This document shows, one piece after another, positions 23,330 to 34,200 of a DNA stretch of 64,000 bases. The notes under the pieces were generated by a model. That model had not been told where the DNA came from. It saw nothing but the letters and a program-made list of their open reading frames with translations, and did no database searches. This stretch comes from Aspidiotus rigidus (Eukaryota; Arthropoda; Insecta; Hemiptera; Diaspididae). The position numbers were made by a program, and so were the translations under genes. The stretch covers positions 1 through 64,000 of the forward strand of contig JAVHKY010000024.1 of NCBI GenBank assembly GCA_035079385.1. Direction: 5' to 3'. Each line of letters opens with the position of its first letter. Within the stretch, counting starts at the first letter, position 1.

Positions 23330-24010
23330 AAATCTGCGAGTACCCCCCCCCCCTACGTTCAGACTAGTTTAGTATATATGCCGTATAAAAGAAGGAAGAG
23401 GGAAGAAGGAAGAAGGAAGAAGGAAGAAGGAGAAGGAGAAGGAGAAGGAGAAGGAGAAGGAGAAGGAGAAGGAGAAGGAGAAGGAGAAGGAGAAGGAGAA
23501 GGAGAAGGAGAAGGAGAAGGAGAAGGAGAAGGAGAAGGAGAAGGAGAAGGAGAAGGAGAAGGAGAAGGAGAAGGAGAAGGAGAAGGAGAAGGAGAAGGAG
23601 AAGGAGAAAAATTTTTATACCTGAGTGGTGATTGAGAAATCTGCGAGTACTACTCCCCCCTACGTTTCAGGCTAGTTATAATTTATTGATTTTTTTTTTG
23701 TTTTTTTTTCTGTCTTTCCTTGGAATTACAACAATTTAGTACTCAAAATGTTTGAAATTCACTGAAATACTGCAAAATTAATTATTTTTGAACACTATTT
23801 CAAAAACAATGGTAAATTGTTCAATTTTCGGAACATTTTGGTCCATACCTTGGCTCGGAAAAGCCGTAGAGACTTTGTATTTGGCGCAAATTAATGATAA
23901 AATTGAGATACAAGTTTTGTACAACGTTTCAAATGTAGTCCAAAATGCCATACAACTGTTAAAATCATTTTGGCGCATTCTGTATATGATAGGAGGGGGA
24001 AGTTGGAGAA
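23330..24010. repeat. Tandem duplication, unit 1, with purine expansion
   Basis: Starts GAAATCTGCGAGTACCCC and proceeds through CTAGTTTAGTATATATGCCG, a purine tract, TTTTATACCTGAGTGGTGATTGAG and ATTCACTGAAATACTGCAAAAT. It continues with GGCTCGGAAAAGCCGTAGAGA to CTGTATATGATAGGAGGGGG. The same landmarks recur in unit 2 (24256-25010). The GGCTCGGAAAAGCCGT part resembles the right TIR of the foldback element. Confidence 0.8.
23387..23611 (+). repeat. 225-nt uninterrupted purine tract with (GGAGAA) repeated about 30 times
   Basis: Every base from 23387 to 23611 is A or G. It opens with GGAAGAA-type units and passes into a perfect hexamer GGAGAA array from about 23425 to 23608. Unit 2 of the duplication has only a short equivalent (about 24328-24350), so the array expanded after duplication or was lost in the other copy. 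The Gly-Glu frame is a by-product. Confidence 0.95.
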
Positions 24011-24115
24011 TTTTCGAGCTTTGAGGTTCGGCTGGTCAGCCGGACGGCGGACGTTTTTTCTGAAAACTCGCGGGTTCTTTAACGGAGTTGAACAAGGGGT
24101 GGTAGGAAACCTATC

Positions 24116-24255
24116 TTAGGACACATGGGATCGGAAAAATCTAGATTGTGACGTCATAAAACTGACCTATGACGTTATCACGTTATCAAATTGTGACGTC
24201 ATAGGTCAGTTTTATGACGTCACAATCTAGATTTTTCAGATCCCATGTGTCCTAA
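24116..24255. repeat. Palindrome with 59-bp arms (58/59 match) and 22-bp spacer
   Basis: The arm at 24116-24174 is the reverse complement of 24197-24255 with one mismatch. The arms contain TTAGGACACATGGGATC and GTGACGTCATAAAACTGACC. It sits exactly at the junction between the two tandem-duplication units. A single arm-like copy (24871-24934) lies at the end of unit 2. Confidence 0.95.
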
Positions 24256-25010
24256 GAGGAATCTGCGAGTACCCCCCCCCCCCCCCCCCTTGGTTTCAAG
24301 CTAGTTTAGTATACATGCCGTATAGAAGAAGGAAGAAGAAGAAGCAGAAAAACTTTTATACCTGAGTGGTGATTGAGAAATCTGCGAGTACCACTCCCCC
24401 CTACGTTTCAGGCTAGTTATAATTTATTAATTTTTTTTCTTCTTTTTTTTTTTTTTCCTTGGAATACAACAATTTAGTACTCAAAACGTTTGAAATTCAC
24501 TGAAATACTGCAAAATCAATTATTTTCAACACTATTTCGAAAACCCCGGTAAATTGGTCAATTTTTGGAACATTTTGGTCCGTACCTTGGCTCGGAAAAG
24601 CCGTAGAGACTTTGTATTTGGCGCAAATTAACGATAAAATTGAGATAGGCCTACAAGTTTCGTACACTTGAAGTTCACATGTAACGTTTCAAATGTAGTC
24701 TGAAATACCGTACAACTGTTAAAATCATTTTGGCGAATCCTGTATATGATAGGAGGGGGAAGTTAGAGAATTTTCGAGCTTCGAGGTTTGGCTGGTCAGC
24801 CGGACGGTGGACGTTTTTTCCGAAAACTCGCGGGTTTTTTAACGGAGTTGAACAAGGGGTGGTAGGAAACCTATCTTAGGACACATGGGATCGGAAAAAT
24901 CTAGATTGTGACGTCATAAAACTGACCTATGACGTTATCAAATTGTGACGTCACAGGCACGGACTTAGGAACTATATAGGAGGAAAACTTTAAAAACTTG
25001 CGGGGTTCTT
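24256..25010. repeat. Tandem duplication, unit 2
   Basis: Repeats the landmarks of 23330-24010 in the same order and orientation, with a C-run of different length and a short purine tract. It has a small insertion near 24645-24680. It continues into GCGGGTTTTTTAACGGAGTTGAACAAGG and GGACACATGGGATCGG. Confidence 0.8.
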
Positions 25011-25510
25011 TAACGGAGACGTTCCGAGTCTTACGGTGTTTGAAACGTTGCATATCTAGATCATTGAAGGGGCTACTAAGCCAATTGGTGTATGAAATAT
25101 TGCATATCTACTTATTTGAAGAGGCTCTATTTCAAGCTATATACACCGATCATCGAGCTATATGTTATTGCAGGGGTACTCACAAAATTTTAGCAGGGAG
25201 AGGCTATCCTAATGCGAGTCATATAATGTACCATCTTTCAACCCGTAGAACAAGTTCCCTGCGTTCCTCGTTCAATATCGTTAAGGAAACCGTCGTTTTT
25301 TGAGCTGCGAACTTTGCCGGCGGATGGCGGATGACGGTTATTTTTTCCGATATATCCGCCGATAAAACAGGTTCCCTGTTAAAATTCCGACCTTCGAGCT
25401 ATATAAGACCTTAAGGTTGCTGGTCGGCCGGACGACGGACATTCTTCTCGAAAAACACACCGATAAAACAGGTTCCCTGTTAGAAATAGCTCGAATAGTT
25501 CGACTTATAA
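25011..25510. mobile_element. Cluster of solo family A ends
   Basis: A right end lies at 25243-25302 (AACAAGTTCCCTGCGTTCCTCG, then GTTAAGGAAACCGTCG and a T run). Two successive left-end pieces finish GATAAAACAGGTTCCCTGTTA at about 25362-25383 and 25461-25482. Each is preceded by GGCGGAYGRCGGA-type sequence. This looks like repeated insertion or recombination between elements. Confidence 0.6.
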
Positions 25511-25915
25511 AAAAACGACGGCTTCCTTAACGAAGTTAAACGAGGAACGCAGGGAACCTGTTTTATGAGTCAAATAGGATTTGGTATTGAAAATTCAAGG
25601 AAGCCTAGACCTAGATAAAGCTAGTATAAAGAAGGCCTAGACGTAAAATAAGCCTAGTGTAATGTAGTTTGAAAGTCCAAGTAAGTCCCTCTCCTATCAT
25701 ATATAGCGCGAGAGTCAAATTTTTTCTAAGTCCCCCCTCCTATCATATATAGCTCGAGAGTCGAAATTTTTTCCAAGTCCCTCTCCTATCATATATGGCT
25801 CGAGGGTCGAAATTTTTCCAAGTTTTTCGCTGGACGGCGCACGGCGGACGGCAGACGGCGGACGGCGCACGGCAGATTTCTCAAATAGGCCCCCATAAAA
25901 CAGGTTCCCTGTTAA
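25511..25915 (-). mobile_element. Family A element, complete copy (about 405 bp)
   Basis: On the plus strand it starts AAAAACGACGGCTTCC, then the perfect hairpin TTAAC-GAA-GTTAA and ACGAGGAACGCAGGGAACCTG, the CTAG segment, and three satellite units (25690-25830). An 8-bp-type GGACGGCG/GCACGGCG tandem tract (25832-25875) follows, and the end is CATAAAACAGGTTCCCTGTTAA. This is the mirror image of the copy at 3139-3488. Confidence 0.8.
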
Positions 25916-27734
25916 TACAAGTGTGTGCGTGCAGATGTCTTCGTCTTTCTTCTCTGTTTATTTAATTTCCCTCATTCCAGAGCCAATTAATGGTAGTCCT
26001 CAACGTGTAGATTAATGCAATATCCCCCCAAAAATTCTAACAGTGATTTGAGAAGAGGAAATTTCAGAGAAAATAGCAGACCTCTCATGCTTCAACCTGG
26101 CCCAGCGTATTTCCTACAAGAGATTCTCTCGTCATGTCACGCCGCTGAAAAGGGTAAATTAGAATGGGCGACGTATTGTTGTGCCAGCATTTGAGCACGA
26201 TAAAAGCCGAAACCGCAGCAGATACTCCAGACCTACCCACTAATACTATTCGTAATTTCAAACAAACTACATCTATCCGTCATGATTCTCAATGTCCCGC
26301 TAACCCACGTACGTATCCACAACAGCTGTCACATGGATGTCCGAAAGAGAGCACGTAATCGTGTGCAAGAAACTTTAGAACGCAATTATCGATTGTAGAC
26401 AACGTAATATTTTCTGAACGAAATGAGGAAAATGTTTACTCGCGTCTACACCGCGTGATTTTTTAAATCGAATGAAATGCAGTCGCTGAAATTACGCGGT
26501 CACACAACCAAAGACCATATACAACGTTCGTCCACGAATTGATACATTTCGAAGAGTAGGTACGTAATTAAAGTTCTAAAAACTCGAAACGCATCTGTCG
26601 TATGAAGAAAAATAACGAACGAGAAGTGAAAAAAAAAAGTAGGCGCTAGCGCTGTATCGAATATAACAGACAGGAAAATATATAGAAAGTCTATTGAAAG
26701 CTCGTCGTTTCAATTAGACGGTCCGCTAATTTTCCAACAATAACGAACACGTCGACGACGATTTCTTCCTTTTCTCGTCGACGACAATTCTCAGACGAGA
26801 GGTTTTCATCATAAAAATGCGTTTACGATATCGATCCCCCCGAGCCGGTCGCTCGTTTTCAATCTAATTACTGTCGCAGAAATCTAGCGTATTTTCGCCT
26901 TTTGTCTTCGGTACGACTCGCGCGCAAAATGTACAGTCGCATCGTGTCTTGTCGTCGTGCCCTCCTTTATTGTGCCGCCGCGAGTACGTTGCCGTTTCGC
27001 CCTTCTCGCAACCATATCAGTCTCTTTTCAGTTCGAAATCGAGTTTAAAATGTACAGCACGAGAAGCGAGATCGTACGAAATATATACGTTCTACACTAG
27101 CTACATCCGAAATTGAAATTTGTTATGATATCTTTCTCGAATTATAGCTCAACTTCGCTCTACTCTCGCATCTTCTTTTCTATCTCTCTAGATATTTACA
27201 ACAGAATGGTTCTCGTGCATTTCTTCGCGATATATTCTTCAATGCAGACACTGACGGGATTCAATCTATTTCGAGGTTACGAATTTCTGAAGCGATGAAC
27301 GACGATGATCGTTAAAAATTGCTTATTTTTCACTTTCGCCAATCTTATCGCGCGGAGACCGTGCATTTTGTGCTCGAGCTTTCTTTTCTACACCCTGTAC
27401 CTATAGCTTTCCACTCGAGACTCGTCATTACTGAAAACGAAATGCCAACGAACGCATGGTACGGAGTTTTCATTTTAATGAAAAGAATCGACAACACATG
27501 GAAACTTACAGGTGATTATTTCTCGTTCAGTTCTTTATTTACCTAATACTCTCTTGAGAGGGAAAGTGTACCCTCTCTTCTTTCCTTGGGGTGTGTTGTG
27601 GCTGTTGCCATCGATGCTAACGTCGCGTCGCTGTGATACTACAGGTGCGGCGGAGTGAATTTTTCTAAAGAGAGGGAGTCAAAACTTCTTAAAGAATTTG
27701 TTGATTGCGGTTTTTCTTCAGTTTGCAAAAAGTA
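25916..27734. other. No gene recognised
   Basis: Mostly unique sequence with moderately CG-rich patches (26860-27010) and short frames. A promoter could lie here (for example the TCAGT initiator-like motif near 27018) but nothing downstream supports it. Confidence 0.4.
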
Positions 27735-28650
27735 GATGTAAAAGTAGGCCTAGTTTATGAGCACATTTTGCATATTCAAAGGGTTGATTGACAGCCTCCC
27801 ACTCATTTAGGTATAAGAGGGGTGGCATTTGAAAGGGGTTGAAGCTCATTAGTATACCTATAAGAAGGATGGAACTCTGGTTTTCTTCTGTTTGTGCGGA
27901 TAGTCCTTTGTTCTCTGCCCTGATGGTTTTTAGGTCACCCTCTATTCGGTACACCCTCCTTTCTATTAGTCTGAAGACGAACTTTAACTCCCTGACAACA
28001 CCTGGCAGTACACGTCCATTCAATAGGCTTCAAGTCACCCCTCTCTTTGGTCCGAAACGTAATTCGCATCCTTCCTTCTCACCACTTTTGAACTTCTTGC
28101 GGGAGCGGGCCTGCTTTTCTCCAAGTAACTTCTTAACTGTTTTCTATCACCCTCTTCTTCATTCAGGACCAACTCCCAACTCTCTTACAACAACTGGCAT
28201 CTCACCCTCCTTCCTACTGCTGGTGAAGGTTTGTTCTCTTCCTAAATGCTTCCCAACAATTTCTAATGAACCCTCTATCCATCGAGCACCTTATTTTGTT
28301 GGTCCAGAACCAGAATCTATCTCTATGGCAACACCTAGTACCTTCCTCTCCTACAGCAGCCGTTAGAACATCGTTCTGTCCCCTAGTGCTTCCTAACGGT
28401 TTCCAATGCACCCTCTATCCATCATACCCTCCTCTCTTTAAGGACGTACGTCGTCATCGTCATCGTCATCAGGCTTCCTCGTTATCGAGGATTCATTGCT
28501 TCTCCATCTCACTGAATGTGTTACCGTTGCCTGTCATGCATACGTCGGTGGCTCACCAAACCAATCCTAGGCCCTATTACACGTTGGCACTCCGGGAAGA
28601 TGAAGGTTTCGCTGTTACTTTTGACATGTTCCATGTCTTTTCTCTCGCCG
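27735..28650 (+). repeat. Relative of the long-inverted-repeat element at 15375-16245
   Basis: Shares GTAGATGTAAAAGTAG, GGGTTGATTGACAGCC, TTGAAAGGGGTTGAAGCTCATTAG and GGTTTTTAGGTCACCCTCTA in the same order as the left arm there. After this come C/T-rich blocks with repeated CACCCTC and TTCCTAA phrases. Open frames of 100-175 codons on both strands follow the repeat and have no recognisable domain. Confidence 0.5.
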
Positions 28651-28679
28651 GACCCCGATTTTGAAACTCGCGAGTACAC

Positions 28680-28865
28680 CCCCCCCCCCCCCCCGTCAAG
28701 AGAAATCTCTACCCCGTGGGTGATTCAGAAATTCGCGAGTACACCTCGCGTAATAATAATTAATTAATTAATTAGGTAATAATTAAATAATTAATATAAT
28801 TAATGATTAGATAATCTCTACCCCGTGGGTGATTCAGAAATTCGCGAGTACACCCCGCGTAATAA
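28680..28865. repeat. Direct duplication around C-run and AT-rich DNA
   Basis: CTCTACCCCGTGGGTGATTC through GAGTACACCYCGCGTAATAATAA is present at about 28709-28758 and again at 28817-28867. It is separated by (AATT)-type sequence. Related to GTGGTGATTGAGAAATCTGCGAGTACC at 23320 and 24370. Confidence 0.75.
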
Positions 28866-29205
28866 TAATAAATAATTAATTAATAATTAAATGATTAAAT
28901 ATTTAAATAATTAAATAAATAAATAATCAATATAATTAATAATCAGAAAATTTTCTAAGTCCCTCTTCCTATCATATATGGCTCGATAGTCGAAATTTTT
29001 CCAAGTCCCCTAGACTTGAATTGTCTCATACCATTCCAATACAACAGCGAGATCGCTCGTTCGCCCCATGCAAGTTGATACCTCAAAATATAGAACGCCC
29101 ACAATTACCTCAAAATATTTCTCATACAAGACTTATACGACGCCAAGATAGGTAAAGGGGTAAACAAATAATATCTCACGAACACTTGACCTAGTAGAAG
29201 AATTA
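28866..29205. repeat. Duplicated block, copy 1
   Basis: AT-rich sequence, one satellite piece, then TAGACTTGAATTGTCTCATA...CACTTGACCTAGTAGAAG. The same series recurs at about 30250-30535. The two copies flank the (AAAT)n array and the family A element at 29391-30233. A small replaced stretch separates the copies (near 29055-29105). Confidence 0.75.
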
Positions 29206-29245
29206 ATAATAAATAAATAAATAAATGAATAAATAAATAAATGAA

Positions 29246-29332
<87 letters not shown>

Positions 29333-29349
29333 ATAGATAAATAAATATA

Positions 29350-29392
<43 letters not shown>

Positions 29393-29394
29393 AA
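29206..29394. repeat. (AAAT)n microsatellite, about 45 units
   Basis: Almost perfect (AAAT)n with rare AATG, AGAT and ATAT interruptions. The array continues on the far side of the family A element (30233-30290), so the element lies inside an AAAT tract. Confidence 0.95.
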
Positions 29395-30233
29395 CGACGG
29401 CTTCCTTAACGAAGTCAAACGAGGAACGCAGGGAACCTGTTTTATGAGTCGAATGGGATTTGGTATTGAAAATTCAAGGAAGCCTAGACCTAGATAAAGA
29501 TAGTATAAAGAAGGCCTAGACCTCTACTATAAGCCTATCATAATATAGTTTGAGAATTTTAAATTTTTCTCGCTCGAGAGACGAAATTTTTCTAAGTCCC
29601 TCTCCTATCATGGCTCGAGAGTCGAAATTTTTCTAAGTCCCTCTCCTATCATGGCTCGAGAGTCGAAATTTTTCTAAGTCCCCCTCCTATCATATATGGC
29701 TCGAGAGTCGAAATTTTTCCAAGTCCCCCTCCTATCATATATGGCTCGAGAGTCGAAATTTTTCCAAGTCCCCCTTCTATGATATATAGCTCGAGAGTCG
29801 AAATTTTTCTAAGTCCCTCTCCTATCATGGCTCGAGAGTCGAAATTTTTCTAAGTCCCTCTCCTATCATGGCTCGAGAGTCGAAATTTTTCTAAGTCCCC
29901 ATCCTATCATATATGGCTCGAGAGTCGAAATTTTTCTAAGTTCCTCCCTTATCATATATAGCTCGAGAGTCGAAATTTTTCTAAGTCCCTCTCCTATCAT
30001 GGCTCGAGAGTCGAAATTTTTCTAAGTCCCCATCCTATCATATATGGCTCGAGAGTCGAAATTTTTCTAAGTTCCTCCCCTATCATATATAGCTCGAGAG
30101 TCGAAATTTTTCTAAGTCCCTCTCCTATCATATATGGCTCGAGGGTCGAAATTTTTCTAAGTTTTTCGCTGGACGGCGGACGGCGGACGCCAGATTTCTC
30201 AAATAGCCCCCCATAAAACAGGTTCCCTGTTAA
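29391..30233 (-). mobile_element. Family A element, complete long copy (about 840 bp)
   Basis: It has the same ends as 25511-25915: CGACGGCTTCCTTAACGAAG at the left, and CATAAAACAGGTTCCCTGTTA at the right. The size difference from other copies lies almost wholly in the satellite (14 units against 3). The motif CAGGGAACCTGTTTTATG is at about 29428-29445 and its inverse at about 30211-30228. It is inserted in (AAAT)n. No protein is encoded. Confidence 0.85.
29571..30165 (-). repeat. Satellite array of 14 units with 41- and 45-bp types
   Basis: Long units contain CCTATCATATATGGC and short units CCTATCATGGC, a 4-bp difference. From about 29800 the order repeats as short (CTCTCC), long (CCATCC), long (TTCCTCCC), a higher-order period of about 131 bp. 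This implies expansion by copying of multi-unit blocks. Confidence 0.9.
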
Positions 30234-30249
30234 AAATAAATAAATAAAT

Positions 30250-30535
30250 AATAATAGATAAATAAATAAATAAATAAATAAATAATATTAAATAATTAAA
30301 TATTTAAATAATTAAATATTTAAATAAATAAAGGCTGAATAGTCGAAATTTTTCCAAGTCCCTTAGACTTGAATTGTCTCATACCATTCCAATACAACAG
30401 CGAGACAGGGGGCGAACGAGCGGAGCGAGTTCGCGCTACCTCGTATTTCTCATAGAAGACTTATACGACGCCAAGATAGGTGAAGGGGTAAACGAATAAT
30501 ATCTCACGAACACTTGACCTAGTAGAAGCCTAGAC
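30250..30535. repeat. Duplicated block, copy 2
   Basis: See copy 1 at 28866-29205: it repeats the AT-rich part, GTCGAAATTTTTCCAAGTCCC and TAGACTTGAATTGTCTC through CACTTGACCTAGTAGAAG, then continues uniquely. Confidence 0.75.
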
Positions 30536-30589
30536 TGAAATATTTCAAGATGACTGATAAAATATAAAAGACATGGAACATGATTTTCA

Positions 30590-31475
30590 TTTATTTGGCT
30601 ATGCCAGAAAATTTTTTCTTCTGGAGAGATCCGTGGTGCCGAATATTCCCTGATTATTGTAATATAGGGTCCTCCATTTAGATCTGCGTTGGCAAGTTTC
30701 TTCCCAAGTGTCCTTGATGCCAGCTTTCTTCATAATAGAGTGGACAACATCCTTATATCGCTTCATCTGTCCCCTGGTTGAGCGCTTTCCATGCGTCCGT
30801 TCGCTGTAAAGTATTTGCTTTGGGATACGATCCTCGCTCATCTGAAATACATGGCCGGTCGACCACATTTGGTTCCTTGCTAGTGTGTTCTCAATTGGAT
30901 CACACTTCACTCTCTCCCGGATCTGCTAGTTAGACACAAAGTCCTGCCACTTTTTTCCCAGGATATAATGGAGGTATACCTCATTTGGAACTTCTCTAAT
31001 ACCCTGACATGTTTCTTGTATAGTGTCCAGTATTCACTTCCATATAGAAGAATTGATAGACAACAGTTTCAAAGACTGATACCTTGATTTTAATAGTCAG
31101 GTCCTGCAGCTGAAGACACGTCCCTCTCAGCTCGAAGAAGGGCAAGTGAAGCACATTGAATACAGTGGCTGATTCCAACATGAGATCTCCGCTGGAGGTA
31201 ACAAGGCTTCCCAGATAATTGGATTGGTCCACTGTCTCTATAGAATTACCACTGATATTTAAGGTTGACTTCATTGCTGTAGTTGGTATTGGACCATTGC
31301 AGCGCATGACTGGTAGTTGTTTAGTTTTTGACGTGCTTACTTCCATGCCTAGTGATGCATAAACCTCAGTGCATGCATCCATCATTCTTTGAGCTTCTTC
31401 TTCGGAATTAGCCAAAACAATGAGATCGTCGGCATACTGCAGTTCGGTTAGAAAGCGCCGGTTAACCTTCCCTTA
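30590..31475 (-). pseudogene. LINE fragment (RT motif C to C-terminus)
   Basis: On the minus strand it begins with LQYADDLIVLANSEEEAQ near 31450. It goes on with KTKQLPVM, then a YLGSLVTSSG phrase (motif E region), GKKWQDFVSN near 30960, and WSTGHVFQMSEDRIPKQIL...GKRSTRGQMKRYKDVV. It ends TWEETCQRRSKWR near 30680. Stops and a frameshift lie near 30920-31000. The first half of RT and any endonuclease are missing. Different family from the LINEs at 4275-6110, 38170-40010 and 46575-49620. Clade not assigned. Confidence 0.7.
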
Positions 31476-31659
31476 CACGAGACGGATGAAACCGTCAAAC
31501 ATGGCTTCCATTCATCCACATCCCGTTTCCATAACAACACAATGCGGTCCTCTCTACCAATCACCAGCAGAGGGGCGTGGTCTCGTCAACCTATCAACAT
31601 CGTAGGGGCGTAGCCAGTAAAGTAGTGCTATTAGTCAAAATGGCCACCTGTCCCAACAT

Positions 31660-32690
31660 TATAGGCTACTTTGCAACTTGTTGGTTCATCTTAGCATAAA
31701 TCTTATATGCTTTTATGACCCCAGTATGGGCCAACTCAATGAAGATACCATACAGAAGGAGAGAGATGGTAAAGATTTAACGAAGAGCTGCGCTGTGATG
31801 TGTTAGTGTCTACTGCACAGTCTCGACGGAGGCTCTTACCGTATTAGCACGTTCACCACCAACCGAGCTCCTTGCTGAGGAGAGAGCGGTGCTGTTCAAA
31901 GCAGAAAAGAAGACAACGACCAATTAAGAGGTTTTACAGGTCAAGCGGAAGGCCAGCGCTCCTTGCTTGCAAAATGGAAAGGAAGAATTGCCCAGAGCTA
32001 GCCGGGTACGTAAATTTAATACGCGACCTTGATGAGTGGAAGAACCGAGTCCATGGTCGGCTGAACTTTCATTCAAGCGGCCATGCCTGCTTCAACAGAG
32101 AAGTTGAGGGAAGTTGAGCAGGCAACGTGTTTGCACGTGGGAGCATAGATCCTAGCACACCTTATGAGAGTGTGAAGCGTGGAGGCGTGAGCGGGACAAG
32201 CTTAGTCGGTCTCTTCAAGAGATCGGAGTAGAGAAAGCGCTTGCCCCTAGTAGCCTAGTATCCACCATGCTGAGTTCCGAAGGATCATGGAAGCCGGTGT
32301 CCGTATTTGCAGAAGATGGACCAGGAATGGAATAAGCAAACGCAGAACCACGCTATGGTCTACAAACACCTGTGTACCATCCACATCCAAATGTGCAGGA
32401 AGAAGAGGAAGATCACGCCTGAAGAAAGAAGAAGATGGAGAGACTCCAACAGCGACCGACTGTGTGTTGTAATGTTTTACGTGTTTGGGGGCATTGCAGC
32501 TTGGCGATTACCGAGTAGAAGAAGGGGTTCGCCGACGAGATTCTTCCAACACTGGAGTTGTACCCGAAAGAGTCGATTTCGGTGTTGGAGGAGACAAAAT
32601 AAATGCATCACCCACTCCATCATGAAGGATGAGTGGCGCTGCACATGCGAGACGAGCGATATGCTTTTATCAAGATTGGGATGATTCTTG
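31660..32690 (+). pseudogene. R1-type LINE remnant, C-terminal region and 3' UTR
   Basis: The same family as 38170-40010, on the opposite strand. Landmarks are PVWANSMKIPYRRREMVKI, RAALRCVS, VSTEAL, VLARSPPTELLAEERAV, GRLNFHSSGHACF, MDQEWNKQTQNHAM, and a 3' UTR shared with the other copy (AGAATCGACCCTTTCGGGT on the opposite strand). There are many stops and shifts. Unlike the other copy it keeps about 50 codons between GHACF and the MDQEWN region, corresponding to the C-terminal zinc-knuckle stretch of R1 elements, now degenerate. Confidence 0.7.
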
Positions 32691-34200
32691 GAAAATTGTC
32701 ACAAAATCTATAACGAAACCTTGGGACTATAGAAAATTCTATCTTCATGGGTTTACACTAAAATTTATAAAGATACCCTCTCAATACTTTCTCTATACTG
32801 AAGCTAACATACAGCACACGATGCTATATAAAACATAAAATACAACATACTAAGGACTCCATAAATAAATCCATTTGTCGTAAAATGAGGAAAATTAATA
32901 TGGTCATTAATTCGCTATAGCGAGTAAAAAAACAAAATCCTTCTGTTTGTTGGATGAGAATGAAAATCTTCCTGATGAAGTGCTGGAAAAATTTTTAAAG
33001 AAAAAACCAACGAGAAGTCATCGCTAATAATATTCGACAATGCCGATATTCCTTCATGGAGTAACATTTGCCGACCTTTATTACCGAGCGTTTGTAGCTC
33101 TAAGTCGACATCACGATAGTAGGTCAGCATTATAGGTTTTTCATGTGTTCGGTGTACGATAATGGCAGTATTGAAGTTACACGCAGTCAGCCTTTGACTG
33201 AATTAATAACCAACGCGGTTGGTATTTCACTGTCGAGACGGAGTAAGAAAGAAGAATTACTGAAGAAACGTGTTTTTTTTTTCATTTCTTTGTTTTTTAT
33301 CGTTTAAATTCTCGTTCTTTTTTAGCGACGAATTTTTCAACCAAAATGAAAAAAAATACCGAAGAAACCGGTAATAGAGCGTTTAGAAATGAAAAAAAAA
33401 AAAAAAAAAAAAAGAAGAAGAGGAAAAATGTACCAACAATAACGTATCCGAATACCGAATTAACTAGGGAGGCGGGAGTTCGAATTTTACGAACACACCG
33501 CATTTACTAGTCGAGGAAATTCCAAGAGGTCGGAAATGAATAGAAACAGAAGAGTAAGGATAGCAGAAAAAAAAGGGCTCTCCGCGTGCGAAATATGTAG
33601 GATTTAATTTCACGCGAACGCGTTAAAAACTTGCACAAAGGGATACCGCAACGACCAGACTAGAGCCTCAGGCGTGTACAAAAATTACAGAGGAATTTTT
33701 TTTTTTATTCTTTTCTTCTTTACGTCGCGTCGTTTTCAGTCAACTTTTGGCGTGTTAATTTTTTTTTTCTTTTCCTGTTACTTCATCTATTATGCGTTTC
33801 ATCGTTTCCTTAAAAGATGAAGAGCGAATACTGTAGACTTTTCGCATCAACTTTTCTCGTCATTTTACGACGCTATAGCACAGTAAAATACTCGTAAAAA
33901 CATTTTGTAAGGAGTAAAACTTCAAAATTAATCGAAAAACGTTCTGATTTTAATGAGGCTTCGTATTTGCCGCAATTTCCCAATTTTAGTCAGCGTCTTG
34001 ATGGTGACCCGATTCACCGAGGGTATCGTTCAAAGAGTTGGACAAAAGTGTCTCGTGCAACATGGAATTTTCTAAGCTCGAAAGATACCCGATAGCATTT
34101 AAGATAGCAACGTGCAGCGTTGAATGGCTGTACCAGGCAAGGAAAATGACGGACGGCCGGAATTTTCATTGAGGAACTGATTCATGTATGAGACAGAAGT
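32691..34200. other. No gene recognised
   Basis: AT-rich with poly-A (33390-33413) and poly-T runs. A long T-rich minus-strand frame is homopolymer-driven. No element boundaries seen. Confidence 0.4.

Noticed and set aside
23318..23635. 105-codon frame with a long Gly-Glu repeat
   Set aside because: Produced by the GGAGAA hexamer array; unit 2 of the duplication lacks it and there is no gene context.
27839..28366. 175-codon plus-strand frame
   Set aside because: Lies in a repeat shared with 15375-16245, low-complexity Ser/Pro/Leu composition, no domain, and overlapping frames on other phases.
29203..29418. Ile/Tyr/Leu/Phe repeat peptide (also at 4586-4796)
   Set aside because: Translation of (AAAT)n microsatellites.
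29571..30165. Regularly spaced repeats that could suggest a CRISPR array
   Set aside because: Units are head-to-tail with no unique spacers, the genome is eukaryotic and there are no cas genes.
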